A stretch of 64,000 nt of DNA from Lachnospiraceae bacterium (GCA_910575565.1 CAJTFL010000001.1:186001-250000); one strand, 5' to 3'; numbered from the stretch's first letter, positions 28,489-37,480 are shown. Notes: generated by a model from the sequence alone, not told the origin. Numbers and translations: made by a program.

Positions 28489-28612
28489 CAAAGAAAGCAC
28501 CTGCGCGAACAGGTGCTTCTCCGGGAAACTGCCGATAGACGGTTAGCCCTAATTAAATTCTAAGCAAAAATAACTGCTCAGCTTTGCAGGCGGGGGCGGT
28601 TATTTTTGCGTT
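28489..28612 (+). ncRNA. Antisense antitoxin RNA (type I toxin-antitoxin)
   Basis: The predicted RNA of about 120 nt starts downstream of the promoter above and runs through the toxin transcript's terminator hairpin (28495-28503 with 28510-28518). It ends at the stem 28564-28574/28599-28609 (GCAAAAATAAC/GTTATTTTTGC), which has T-rich flanks on both strands. It therefore overlaps the 3' part of the toxin mRNA, the layout of txpA/RatA and related systems. The ends are inferred from the signals. Confidence 0.55.
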
Positions 28613-28704
28613 TTATCATTATCTCTGCTTCCGATGGCATAGCCAAGACTGAAGCAGCTTACACATAAACCTAAGACTGCAATAAGTCCTTCCAATGTCA
28701 ACAT
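28600..28704 (-). CDS. Holin-like type I toxin peptide
   Basis: The 34-residue peptide MLTLEGLIAVLGLCVSCFSL plus GYAIGSRDNDKTQK is a single membrane helix with a short polar tail. This matches the putative holin-like toxin family (Hol_Tox, TxpA/BsrG/Fst-like), which depolarises membranes when overproduced. AAGGAGGG lies eight bases before the ATG. The transcript would end at the hairpin 28495-28518. A convergent antisense RNA promoter lies beyond its 3' end. It is intact between broken transfer genes, as expected of an addiction module that outlives its element. Confidence 0.75.
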   Translation of the reverse strand: MLTLEGLIAVLGLCVSCFSLGYAIGSRDNDKTQK

Positions 28705-28930
28705 CGCGTGAGCCCTCCTTTCCCAGATTCCCTTGCGGGTTTCTATGCAAACGGAGGGTCGCAGTCCCTCCGGGATTTCCAGAAGGGCTAACCGCCTACC
28801 ATCAATGGCAGCGTCCAGGAAAAGTTTACCACATCATTAGACAAATAGCAACATTTTTAGACAAAAAAGCAGCCTGGCCGCAAAAAAATCCCATGCCAGG
28901 ATACTCTGCCCGGCATGGGATTTTTTCTGG

Positions 28931-30354
28931 TCAGCGAGGGGATTCTTTCTTTTTTTCCAATTCTTTTTCCAATAGTACAGTACCCAAAATCCGGTCAACA
29001 TTATCCTTTGCCGTCTGGTATTCAACCATTGTTTTCCTGGCTTGTTTAAATTCCTCATAGGCTTCTTTTTTCTCTGCCAGGAGAGAAGTGTATTCTTTGG
29101 AAAGCTGGGCAACTTTGGGGATGGGCTTTCCCTTTAATGCTTCAAAAGCAGCTTTGGCTGTTTCATGTTTTTTAATTTCTTCCTTATGCTCATTAAGAAA
29201 TGCTTCTTTTTTCCCAGATTTTTTATAGGCAGCATACACATCCTTCGTTTTGCTGTAGTTAATGATGTGCATTTTTAGCTGTGCGGTCTGTGCCATGCGC
29301 CCTTCAAGCTGTTTGATACGGGCGGAGAGGGCATCAAATTTTTTACCAGCTTCTTTCGTCTGTACAATTAGTTCATCATAATCTGTTACCCCTGCTCGGT
29401 CAGGAAATTTAATGTTTTTGCGGCCTCCTTCAGATTAAATATCGCTGCCCACCGTTCATATCCTTTCCCTTTCCCGGACTGTATTTTTGCCTGAATATCA
29501 ATCAGAAGATTTACCTTCTTTTCTGGTGCTGCCTGGTTTGTTTTTCCTGATCGTTTTTCTGATAACTGTTCCGCCGTTTTTCCAGCAATCCTTTCCCGTA
29601 AACCAGCCTCATCATATCCATTTCCCAACCGGTAAGAACGGGTGAATTTAAGCTGGCCGGGTGCGCGAAATTCCAGGGATTTTCCCCGGTGCTTGACTTC
29701 ATATCCTTCATTCCTCATCCGGGAAAGAAATTCTTCCAGGTCTTTGCATCCGGGAAGTACCCGCTCAATAGTCTGACGCAGGTGTTCTTTAAAGCTCCTT
29801 CCCTGTTTTGCAGCGGCTTTTTCTGTATAAGTCTGCCCTTTTTTCTTTGTATCTTCAATAACGGAATACCCATGCTCCCGGCATATCCGGTCATTTAGTT
29901 TCTGCAATGCGCGGGCAGAATCTTTGACATTGTTAAACTTCCCATCACTGTTTAAGTTGGTGCTGTTAAATTCGATGTGGTTGTGAATGTGTGATTTATC
30001 GGTATGGGTAGAAACAACAAACTGGTGGCAGCCCCTGGTAAACTTCATTGCCAGTTCGTAACCGAGTTTATGGGCTTCCTCCGGTGTAATCTCCCCCAGC
30101 TTAAAGGACTGGATAATCCGGTAGGCAATGATGTCCCGGTCTTTCGGCTGGCTCCGTCCGGTGATCTGCTGGTAAAGAAGCTTGCTGGCTTCAAATTCTT
30201 CTGCTGCCGTTTCCGGGCTGCACATATACGAAGTGATTAGCTTTCCCCCATCGGTTTTTTCTTCTTTTTGGTCATAGGTTAAACGGGCCTGGAGGGTCTG
30301 CTTGCGGGAATGGCTCCCTTTTGCTTTGCGCGGAAGAAGATTGGAGATTGCCAT
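28931..30354 (-). pseudogene. MOBP-type relaxase, frameshifted
   Basis: The N-terminal 320 residues are a Relaxase/Mobilization nuclease domain (PF03432): MAISNLLPRKAKGSHSRKQT, the metal motif KSHIHNHIEFNS and AARALQ-like helices. The frame stops at LNFLTEQG, but the expected continuation VTDYDEL... lies one base out of frame at about 29390 (one base missing in the GGGG run) and runs to 28931 as the helical tail (MAQTAQLKMHIINYSKTKDV). It would nick oriT and pilot the strand in conjugation. AAAGGA precedes the ATG. Probably inactive, unless the frameshift is a sequencing error. Confidence 0.8.
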
Positions 30355-30411
30355 GGGATGTCCTTTCTGTTTTTGCAGGTTTTCTGGTATTCGTGTTGGT
30401 ATATTGTTTTG

Positions 30412-31385
30412 CTACCGGCCCTTTTCTGAAGCAATAGGACGCTGCTGTTGTTTTTGGCACAGCAAAGCCTTTTTCCATTGCAGCAGGTCGTTATAATCCT
30501 TGCCGGAAAATCGAGGCGGCGGGTTATCGGTAAGGAAGACAGGGCGTTTAGAAAGTTCCGGGTCAGACTGGACGGCTTTACGGATTGTTTCCATTCCCCG
30601 GATTCCCGCCTTGTCATTATCCAGGCACAGGCTGACCTGGGTAATGGAAGGGTGTTCATGTAAAAAAGTAATCAGGGCGCAGGGGGCAGTCCCGCCCAGG
30701 CACAGGTAAGTGCAGTTTCTCCAATCCTCACCCTGCATCTTTAACAGGGAAGCTACGGACAGGGCATCAATGGGGCTTTCGGTTACTGCCAGATAGAGGC
30801 AGTTTTTTTCTTTGGACGGGATGAAAAAACTATATCCTTTGTCGCTTCCTTTTACATCGGCTTTAAACTCCCCATAAGTCCCACGCAAAAAAGCAAAACG
30901 GGCTTTCCCAGATGAATCATATCCAACAAAAACACAGTTTTTATATTTCCGGCTTTCATAAAGAATCCCCATGCCGATACAGTGGCTGATTACCTGTGCA
31001 TCAATGCCCCGCCGCTGTAAATAAGATACCATAGCCCTCCCGCACGGGCTGGCTTCAGGCAGGGAAAAGGCTTCCCTGTGTTTCTATTATCATGGACAGA
31101 CGACACAGAGCAGACAGCCGCGCCGGGTTCGCCACACAAGGTTTTTACCGCTGTAACGAAGTCAATTCCCTGGACTTTTATCAGGTAATCCAAGGCCGTC
31201 CTTCCGCCAATCCCCCGACTGTGCCAGTGCCATTTTCCATTGGAGATTTTCAGGCTGCTATGGGTGATTGTCTGGTATTCTTGGTTCCCGCACCGTTTTA
31301 ATTCTCCTGGTTCGTAAACTTGCAGATAGGAAAGAAGATCCCATTCCTTTGCTTTTGCAATCTGTTCTTTGGTTACATTTGGCAT
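30412..31385 (-). pseudogene. DUF3991/TOPRIM-domain protein, frameshifted
   Basis: The first frame (to 30990) carries the DUF3991 region (KWHWHSRGIGGRTALDYLIK) of the primase-like proteins found beside relaxases. The second (from about 31080 to 30412) holds the TOPRIM domain, with LAVTESPIDALSVASLL (catalytic Glu) and LCLDNDKAGIRG (Asp-x-Asp). They overlap one base out of frame near CACAGGGAAGCC (about 31080), where EAFSLPEASPCGRAM continues the protein. It once was one gene of about 320 residues for element DNA processing. AAGGTAAGGTT lies before the ATG. Confidence 0.75.
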
Positions 31386-31409
31386 AACCTTACCTGCCTT
31401 TCATCTGAA

Positions 31410-31462
31410 TTTTAACTGTTCAAGAAATGCCCCGCTTCTAGGTCGTAAAAGTGAAAGCGGGG
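31410..31462 (+). repeat. IS200/IS605-end-like palindromic unit, copy 1
   Basis: TTTTAACTGTTCAAGAAATG followed by the hairpin CCCCGCTT...AAGCGGGG (31430-31462) with TCTAGGTCGTAAAAGTG inside. The same order of sequence recurs at 37589-37671 (other strand) and 58235-58305. Confidence 0.45.
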
Positions 31463-31538
31463 TGCTTTCGTTTTACAGGATTTATGTTCCTATGAAACAA
31501 AACAAAGGCGCAGAAGTCTCCCTCCGCGCCCATGCCAG

Positions 31539-31877
31539 TCACAGGTTGGATAAGCGTTTAATCAATCCCATCATCTGTTTTTGGATAGAAGCGTAACCCT
31601 GCTGCAGTTCCTCCACATCCTGGATATAAAGGTTACGGGTTTCATTACAGCGGCGGGCGATTTGGTTGACATTGTTGGAGATAGAGCGCAGAAGCTTTAT
31701 CAGCTCGACAATATTTCCCATTTCTATGGAAATAACATATCCGTCTACCGCCATCTTCCGCAGATAAGCCCGTTTATTAGGGATTTTTGCTTTCTTCATT
31801 TTATTTTCAATGAGCGTCAATTCTTCTGGCGTAACCTTAAAATATAAACCGATTGTACGTCCTTCATTTTTTCTCAT
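31539..31877 (-). CDS. MobC-like mobilisation accessory protein
   Basis: The 112-residue basic helical protein (MRKNEGRTIGLYFKVTPEEL; KAYLRKMAVDG-like; LLRSISNNVNQIARRCNET) matches the MobC/relaxosome accessory family, which bends oriT DNA for the relaxase. The open frame to 31937 is longer, but AAAGGTGA precedes the ATG at 31877. It lies beside the oriT-like palindromes (32005-32170) and upstream of the TOPRIM and relaxase genes, the normal order of mobilisation modules. It appears intact. Confidence 0.75.
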   Translation of the reverse strand: MRKNEGRTIGLYFKVTPEELTLIENKMKKAKIPNKRAYLRKMAVDGYVISIEMGNIVELIKLLRSISNNVNQIARRCNETRNLYIQDVEELQQGYASIQKQMMGLIKRLSNL

Positions 31878-32012
31878 TCTGTCACCTTTCAAAGACTTCC
31901 CGCTGCCTTCCAGAAGATACTGATTATTCCACGTCAAGAGATCCAGATCTGATTGTGAATAGGCTCCACCAGTTCTCTTAATGGCACCGGTGGTTCGCAG
32001 AACAGATCCACC

Positions 32013-32142
32013 CTTACTTTTGCTTGGCTACCCCCACTCAAAGGGGGATTTGGTGTCAATGATGCGCTTCAGCGCAGGCGTAAGCCCTTGTCATTGACAC
32101 GGAAGCCACACTTTGAGTAACATGATGCCTGGCAAAAGGTAA
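32013..32142. other. Nested palindromes, candidate oriT
   Basis: Upstream of mobC, three inverted repeats nest around one centre: ACTCAAAG (32036-32043) with 32111-32118, GTGTCAATGA (32053-32062) with 32091-32100, and an imperfect outer pair CTTAC-TTTTGCTTGGC (about 32013-32030) with 32126-32142. GATCCACC-type motifs flank both sides. The position next to mobC and relaxase genes makes oriT the first guess. No nick site was identified. Confidence 0.5.
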
Positions 32143-32170
32143 GAGGATCTCTCACATGTATAGGTGGATC

Positions 32171-32737
32171 TCAAAAGAATATTGATGGCTCCCTCAGCGT
32201 GGAATATTCAGATACCGGGGGCGGCGGGGAGAATTGTTTTAACTGGGTTAAGATGGAGGGTTTTGCATGGGAACTTTCCGGCATTCGTCCGCTGACCGGG
32301 GCGGGCTTTGCCGGGGAGGGACTGGTACAGGCAGACGGAAGTTGTCCTGCCTTCGTTTCGGCGGCAGCTCTGGTTGCTGGATTAGAAACAGGAATAAGTT
32401 TTTCCGGCTCTGCAGCATTTTGTTCTGGATTTTCCGTATGGGTTTGTCCTGTTTTTTCTGTAATCTCTTCTCCATCGGCTTCCTGATTTTCTTGTCCCGG
32501 ATCTGCTCCTCCGTTTTTTTCTTCTTGGTCTAACTGAATATTCAGTTCAGCTAAGCGAGTGGATTTTTTCATCAGTTCTTCTTCCTGGGGAAATGGGCGG
32601 GCTGCCTCCTCCTTCGCGCTTTCCAGTTCCTTTTGGAAACGGATAAGGTTTTGCTTATGGTTTTCCAGGCTTTGGGGTATTTTTTCCAGGGCATTATTAA
32701 TGCGGGTGATATACACAACCATGCGGTATCTGGACAT
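32171..32737 (-). pseudogene. C-terminal fragment of an element helicase/methylase-type protein
   Basis: The first 70 residues (ITRINNALEKIPQSLENHKQ, then AARPFPQEEELMKKSTRLAE) match the tail of the very large DEAD/SNF2-type helicase-methylase proteins of Firmicutes conjugative elements. The rest is a low-complexity Pro/Glu-rich extension. More than 90 percent of the expected protein is missing and no start signal is seen, so this is a remnant. Just upstream on the + strand, 32723-32813 reads MRYLDITTDDKRQALATLEG with a stop, which I cannot assign. Confidence 0.65.
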
Positions 32738-32865
32738 AACAACGGATGATAAACGGCAAGCGCTGGCTACGCTGGAGGGCGAAAAAGAATGTCACCAAAA
32801 AATGGAAAGATAGCAGTGGCTCACTGGCTGATTTCTGTGGCTTGAAACGCTGAAATCATTAAAAC

Positions 32866-32931
32866 GAAATCCAAACTTTTTTCTGCAAGACTCTTTTATT
32901 TTCAAGCGATTTGCGGAAAAGTTTGGATTTC
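32866..32931. repeat. Inverted repeat with 22-bp arms
   Basis: GAAATCCAAACTTTT begins the left arm (32866-32888) and pairs with 32910-32931, with two mismatches near the loop. AAGTTTGGATTT is then repeated directly at 32919 and 32936. Noncoding. Confidence 0.5.
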
Positions 32932-32956
32932 TCTTAAGTTTGGATTTGTGCGTAAT

Positions 32957-33080
32957 GTGCATAACTTGCTGTCTTATGAAGTTGTGGGAAAGTCTGTTTG
33001 CAGAATGTGGGAAAGCTGCACTTTAGCTTTTCCATGTTCTGTGAACGGACTTTTCCATGACGGAATAGCAAGTTATACAC
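32957..33080. repeat. Large imperfect hairpin with about 60-bp arms
   Basis: The two halves (32957-33020 and 33021-33080) are about 80 percent complementary over their whole length, starting with GTGCATAACTTGCT against the complement of AGCAAGTTATACAC. It fills the gap before the Maff2 remnant. A single-strand or replication origin, or a degenerate transposon end, are possibilities. Confidence 0.5.
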
Positions 33081-33125
33081 ATTTCCACGGTGCTTGCCTT
33101 TTAGTCTTTAGCTTCTTTGGTTGGA

Positions 33126-33190
33126 ATAGTGTGGTGCTGGCGGTCTATCTCTTGTTTTCGGTTGCTTGCTTCTTTACCGTACATGAGCAT
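33126..33190. repeat. 65-bp direct repeat, copy A
   Basis: The sequence starting ATAGTGTGGTGCTGGCGGTC and ending ACCGTACATGAGCAT recurs at 37183-37243, identical except for a 4-base gap and one substitution near the middle. The two copies bracket about 4 kb with the BlaI/BlaR1 genes. Confidence 0.85.
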
Positions 33191-33314
33191 TCGCGTCGGG
33201 GTTGTCGTTGCCGTAGCCCTCCATAAGATTGATAACGCCCCAAATGCCAAGCCCGGCTCCAAGTGCTACAACAAGTGTCTGCAAAACGCCTACTGCTGAA
33301 TTAAAAAATGCCAT
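33174..33314 (-). pseudogene. Truncated Maff2-family conjugation protein
   Basis: The 46-residue reading MAFFNSAVGVLQTLVVALGA, then GLGIWGVINLMEGYGNDNPD, is the N terminus of Maff2, a small membrane protein of Firmicutes type IV secretion clusters (VirB2-like). Family members continue with a second membrane helix of about 30 more residues; here the sequence stops right where it enters the direct repeat. The repeat junction therefore cut the gene. AAAGGATTTTAC lies before the ATG. Confidence 0.7.
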
Positions 33315-33566
33315 GTAAAATCCTTTCTGTCGCGTCTGCGGCTGTCCGGCAAGCGGACAAAAGGCGGTCAGCGTATGGTCGCCGCCGCATAAAAAAACCG
33401 CCCTGTATGAAAGGCGGTGTCCCCATGCCGCGTAAGTTCTGCGGCGCGGCGGTATTCAGTTGTAAGGGTTTGGGCGGTACGTCCCCCGGTAGGGGCGCGT
33501 ATCTCATGCCCGGTTTTTGTGTCCTTGATCTCAATCCCTCCTTTCTTTCTGCTGGCGGGGAAAAGG

Positions 33567-34180
33567 GATATTGTCCTTGATGATCTCCCGGTAAATCTCG
33601 TATGCGCTCTGTGTGTCCGCTTCCTTTCGTTTCCGTTCCGGCGGCGCAGCCGCTTCCTGCTCCATAGGAGAGGGGTTAGGGGAAAGGATAGGAATGGAAT
33701 GGGTACCTTGTTCATCAGTAATTATTTTTCTTTTTTTGGTAAGTCAGTCTTTTGTATATCTTTATTTAATTGCATTGGATTTTCCGTCGTCGGATTACCC
33801 GGTGTCGGATTTTCCAATATCGGGTTGCCCGGTGTTGGATTTTCCAATATCGGTTTTTCCAATCCCGGCGGGGTGTCGTCCGGCGGCTGGGGCTGCTCGT
33901 AAATGGTGTACTCAATGGCGGTCATTTTGCCTTTCTCGTCGCGTCCCTGCCGCCGCTTGATATACCCGGCTTTTTCCAGCTCCCATACAGCGGTACGGAT
34001 AGCGTCGATACTTTCCCGGTTGATCTGTGACAGTCCCGCAAGGGTGTAGTCCCAATCTTCGGGCAGGGAAAGCATTTGCGACAAAAGCCCCTTTGCCTTT
34101 AAGGTCAGCTCCTTATTTTGTAAATGGTGGTTGCTCATAACGGTATAGCCCTTGTTGCGCTCCGCTCGGAAAACTGCCAT
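33567..34180 (-). pseudogene. DUF6017/replication-initiator-type helix-turn-helix protein, frameshifted and truncated
   Basis: The N-terminal 100 residues are a winged-helix domain of the RepA_N/DUF6017 type used by Firmicutes elements (SNHHLQNKELTLKAKGLLSQ). A Pro-rich linker follows, with repeated NPTPGNPILE units. The frame ends at DLPKKEK, but one base out of frame the expected tail (ITDEQGTHSIPILSPNPSPM, then YEIYREIIKDNI) continues to about 33567 before similarity is lost. The slip is in the A-run near 33730. Beyond it, 33301-33566 has open frames on both strands that I cannot assign. Confidence 0.6.
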
Positions 34181-34239
34181 AGCTTCATCACTCCTTTGGT
34201 TGTGGATTTGTTACGCGATAGAACGCCGTTTTGCCGGGG

Positions 34240-34404
34240 TTAGGTATAAATCCTTGTCCCCAGCAGAAGCGCGCCCGCAAAGCCGCATATAGCAAGGCTC
34301 TTTTCGCCCCTACTGCGTAACATGAGGGCATAAAAAAGCGGCGTTCCTGTTCTCACTGTATAGGGATAGAGAAACGCCGCGTCTGTGTCGTATTCAGTTT
34401 TCAT
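34240..34404 (-). CDS. Small hypothetical protein
   Basis: A 54-residue frame begins MKTEYDTDAAFLYPYTVRTG and ends in GFAGALLLGTRIYT. Only a weak GAGAAAG precedes the ATG. It sits between the DUF6017-type gene and BlaR1 on the same strand, where elements of this kind often carry small proteins. No family recognised. Confidence 0.35.
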   Translation of the reverse strand: MKTEYDTDAAFLYPYTVRTGTPLFYALMLRSRGEKSLAICGFAGALLLGTRIYT

Positions 34405-34565
34405 TTATTCTTTCTCAATGCTGTGTGCTGGTGGCTAGGCTGGCAGGGTTCCGGGCGGCATATCAAGGCTCTTTCCCTCAAAAGTAGTAAATTGGTAGTA
34501 AATTCAGCTTTAAATCTTGCTTGTATGCCCGCAAATCAAGGCTTTTTTGAGATAATCAACCATTT

Positions 34566-36704
34566 TTAATCAAGCAATTCATCAGATAAGGCTGCAACAA
34601 AATTAGTTTTCTTATCTGTTTGCGCCCTTTTCAGCCATTCCTGTTTTTCTTCTTTTGTCATGCAATCAAGCAGAATTGTAAACCGGGCAATATTATTAGC
34701 TTCATAGTATTTCTCGGCATACTTTTTCAAATCACTTGATTGCATATAATCTGAAAGTACGGCAAAGAAATTTGATTTATTATCCTGTTCCGATTTATCC
34801 ACATACTGTAAAATTAAATCTGCGTCCATGTCCTGTACAATAGTTGAAAAGAGCGCAATTTTATCAGCGTCATATACTTTCTTGTAGTAATCTTTTTGGG
34901 CTGATTCGTCTAATACTGAAAAGAGTGCAGAAAATCTAATCAAGTCCTCATTTTGAAAATATTTTTCCGTCAATGCTGGTATATCATCAGTTGCAACAGG
35001 CGTTATGCTCATAATCAAAGGCATTTCTATTGCCGGACTAATATTGGCACTTTTCAAAGAATAAATCAATTCTTCTATTGCCGAAACAGCTCCGCTGTCA
35101 TTTATATAATCTTTCGCAGCATCAGAAAAATACACCGTCATTTTCGAGTTGTCTTTCATGACAATTTCTGTTACTCCATAGTATTGCTGGTCTTTTGCAT
35201 ATACATTCCACCCCATTTCAATAATATAGGAATTGCAGTAATATCCTTTTTGTGTATAAGTGTATTTGTATGATTCATCATTTTCAAAATCCGTATTATC
35301 CAAATTTTCATTATCCAGATACCAACCAAACCCTAAATTTTCATCATAAATATATGTGTCTGTTCCGTTTTTTTTCTTCTCTGATATTGATGCCGCAGTT
35401 TCTATAACCAATCCCTTTTCTTTTTCTGTAAGATTTTTCATATATTTACACTGTTCTGTGACATCTTCAAGAAGTGTTTCCTTATTGTCAAATGGTCCGA
35501 TAGAGGTATAACTATCTTTTCGTACTAATACAAACATAATGTTTCCCGCAGAAACGGAAGCAAGGGGCTTGTCATCTTCTCCTGCACCATCACAAAAAAT
35601 ATAGTACACTCCATCTTCTGTTAATATTTCATTCAGTATTTCGTTGTTCTCCCACGTTTTCACATTATTAGAAACAGAAGGGGCGGCGTATGCACCAGTT
35701 ACAAAAAAGCAGACACAAACGGCAACCGTAAAAACGGCAGTAATGGCAATAATCACTTTTGATTTTTTCCTAAATTTCATAATCGCACCTAACCTTTCTT
35801 TTAACTGTTCTGCTCCCTCTGTCAAAGTGACGGAAGCTAAAGAACTTTTGTAGAGATTGTTTGATTTCAGAAAAGAAATCAGCGTATCCCCATACTCGCG
35901 CTTTGCTTTATCGTCAAGTATGGATATGACTTTTTCATCACATGACAATTCACAAGATTTATTTACTTCCTTTTCCAGCAAATATACAAAAGGATTGAAC
36001 CAATGGACGCACACAACAATCTGTATCAGCCATTTATAAAACATATCCCTCTGCTTGTAGTGAATCAGCTCATGCACAAAAATATAAGACAACTCTCTAT
36101 CTTCCAATTCGCCAATCGGCAAAATGATTCTTGGTCGAAAGAAACCAATCAGCATAGGAGAAGCAATTAGAGAATTACGGGATAATTCAACCCTTGTCTT
36201 GATATTCAGTTTTTCTTCACAATCAGATAGCAGATTCAAGATTTTTATATCCGATACCTCTTTATTTCCCACTTTGATGTATTGGATAAATCCTTGATAA
36301 ACTGTTATCTTACGGACAAATAAAATCACTGCCAATGCTGACCAGATAAAAAACAGGCAGACATATTTGTTAATTGGTTCACGCATGGCAGCGGCGTTTA
36401 TTTCCCGGTTTGTCTGTATCGGCTCTGCATTGTTGTTACCCGTATCTGCGGGAACGGGTATATTGGGGCTTGTAGGAATTTCATTCGTTATTGCTACTGT
36501 GTCGATTTTTTCAAACAGGCTTCCAACAATCGCATTATCGGGAGTAAAGGGAAGCAAAAAACGCAAAGCAACAACTATCCAGATATAATACTGCCAACGC
36601 TTGCTGAACCTGTTTTTATACAGCGGCTTCAATCCCAAAATGAGAAGCAGTAACAGTGCGCCGGAAACAGACAGTGACAATAATATTTTTATAAACTCAT
36701 TCAT
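34566..36704 (-). CDS. blaR1: BlaR1-type sensor metalloprotease (M56)
   Basis: About 712 residues. The N-terminal half has four membrane segments and a cytoplasmic zinc protease domain with the motif HELIHYKQRDM (HExxH). The C-terminal half, after a further membrane segment at about residue 325, is an extracellular domain that does not show the SxxK/SxN penicillin-binding motifs of classic BlaR1, so its signal may not be a beta-lactam. It overlaps the end of the BlaI gene by eight bases. On activation it should cleave BlaI. No beta-lactamase or other obvious output gene is adjacent. Confidence 0.85.
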   Translation of the reverse strand: MNEFIKILLSLSVSGALLLLLILGLKPLYKNRFSKRWQYYIWIVVALRFLLPFTPDNAIVGSLFEKIDTVAITNEIPTSPNIPVPADTGNNNAEPIQTNREINAAAMREPINKYVCLFFIWSALAVILFVRKITVYQGFIQYIKVGNKEVSDIKILNLLSDCEEKLNIKTRVELSRNSLIASPMLIGFFRPRIILPIGELEDRELSYIFVHELIHYKQRDMFYKWLIQIVVCVHWFNPFVYLLEKEVNKSCELSCDEKVISILDDKAKREYGDTLISFLKSNNLYKSSLASVTLTEGAEQLKERLGAIMKFRKKSKVIIAITAVFTVAVCVCFFVTGAYAAPSVSNNVKTWENNEILNEILTEDGVYYIFCDGAGEDDKPLASVSAGNIMFVLVRKDSYTSIGPFDNKETLLEDVTEQCKYMKNLTEKEKGLVIETAASISEKKKNGTDTYIYDENLGFGWYLDNENLDNTDFENDESYKYTYTQKGYYCNSYIIEMGWNVYAKDQQYYGVTEIVMKDNSKMTVYFSDAAKDYINDSGAVSAIEELIYSLKSANISPAIEMPLIMSITPVATDDIPALTEKYFQNEDLIRFSALFSVLDESAQKDYYKKVYDADKIALFSTIVQDMDADLILQYVDKSEQDNKSNFFAVLSDYMQSSDLKKYAEKYYEANNIARFTILLDCMTKEEKQEWLKRAQTDKKTNFVAALSDELLD

Positions 36705-37071
36705 TTTCTTTTCTCCAAAATGTTTCAATCTCTTTCAATTCATCTGCCGAAAGAATGTCCTGCTGCAACAAAGTTGATACTAAGTTTTTCACATTCCCGC
36801 CGTAGACTTTATCAAGAAAGCTGTGGGTCTGCATGGTCTGGTATTCTGCTTCTGTTACCGTAGCCACATACTCATTTTTCCTGCCGATTTTTTTGACTTT
36901 CAAAAACTTTTTTTCTCCTAATCGGGAAAGCAGCGTGAGTACAGTGTTGTTCTTCCATTCATTTTTGTCTTTTTCCAATTTCTCCATGATGAGGGAGTAT
37001 AAAGCTGCCCCTCCATTCTTCCAAATGATTTTCATTAGTACCAGTTCGGATTCAGAAATCTGCTGTGCCAT
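36697..37071 (-). CDS. blaI: BlaI/MecI-family repressor
   Basis: The 124-residue winged-helix repressor starts MAQQISESELVLMKIIWKNG. NTVLTLLSRLGEKKFLKVKK is the recognition helix and wing, and the C-terminal dimer helix contains the region cleaved by BlaR1 partners (NLVSTLLQQ). AAAAGGAGGACAAC precedes the ATG. Two direct repeats with ACA-N3-TGT dyads lie just upstream as probable operators, so the pair is likely autoregulated. Confidence 0.9.
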   Translation of the reverse strand: MAQQISESELVLMKIIWKNGGAALYSLIMEKLEKDKNEWKNNTVLTLLSRLGEKKFLKVKKIGRKNEYVATVTEAEYQTMQTHSFLDKVYGGNVKNLVSTLLQQDILSADELKEIETFWRKENE

Positions 37072-37085
37072 GTTGTCCTCCTTTT

Positions 37086-37132
37086 ATCTTAACATTTTGT
37101 GGGTGTATAAACATCTTAACACTTTGTAGGTG
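37086..37132 (-). promoter_or_regulatory. Two BlaI-type operator repeats
   Basis: The 20-base segments 37086-37105 and 37113-37132 differ at two positions and lie 27 bases apart. On the minus strand each contains ACAAARTGTTAAGAT, which holds the ACA-N3-TGT dyad typical of BlaI/MecI sites. They end about 15 bases before the blaI start codon. Confidence 0.6.
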
Positions 37133-37182
37133 ATAATGCAATACCCTAAACGAGATTTTAGAATTTATAAAAGATATGAAAG

Positions 37183-37243
37183 ATAGTGTGGTGCTGGCGG
37201 TCTATCTCTTGTTTTTGCTTGCTTCTTTACCGTACATGAGCAT
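37183..37243. repeat. 65-bp direct repeat, copy B
   Basis: The partner of 33126-33190, in the same orientation, four bases shorter. It lies just upstream of blaI on one side and beside a small element gene on the other. Confidence 0.85.
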
Positions 37244-37266
37244 CTCTGAAGGATGGGAGGTATTGT

Positions 37267-37480
37267 ATGAAAACGGAAAACCGGCCAGTAGAAATCACAG
37301 TGGGGGGAACTCCCCGGCTTTGAATATGGCAGGTGTCGGGGCGTGTTTTTGAACCTGGGGCTGGATGTGGAAATGGACGGAGTGACCTATCACCTGTCCA
37401 GCAACTTTGCGGAAAAAGTGGAAATGGACGAGGTCATCGACACAGCGGAACTGGAGCGGAATAGGCGGCGGACGGCGTAA
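37267..37480 (+). pseudogene. Small conjugative-element protein gene with one-base frameshift
   Basis: Behind GGGAGG an ATG starts MKTENRPVEITVGGTP and then stops at codon 19. Removing one C from ACTCCCC restores a 70-residue protein (GFEYGRCRGVFLNLGLDVEM, then DGVTYHLSSNFAEKVEMDEV), which resembles small proteins of Firmicutes integrative elements. Function unknown. It is one of several single-base lesions in this region. Confidence 0.6.

Noticed and set aside
33301..33902. Several open frames on both strands around 33300-33900
   Set aside because: They overlap the DUF6017 remnant and are low-complexity; the + strand frame with repeated VGFSNIG-type units is the shadow of a Pro-rich linker repeat.
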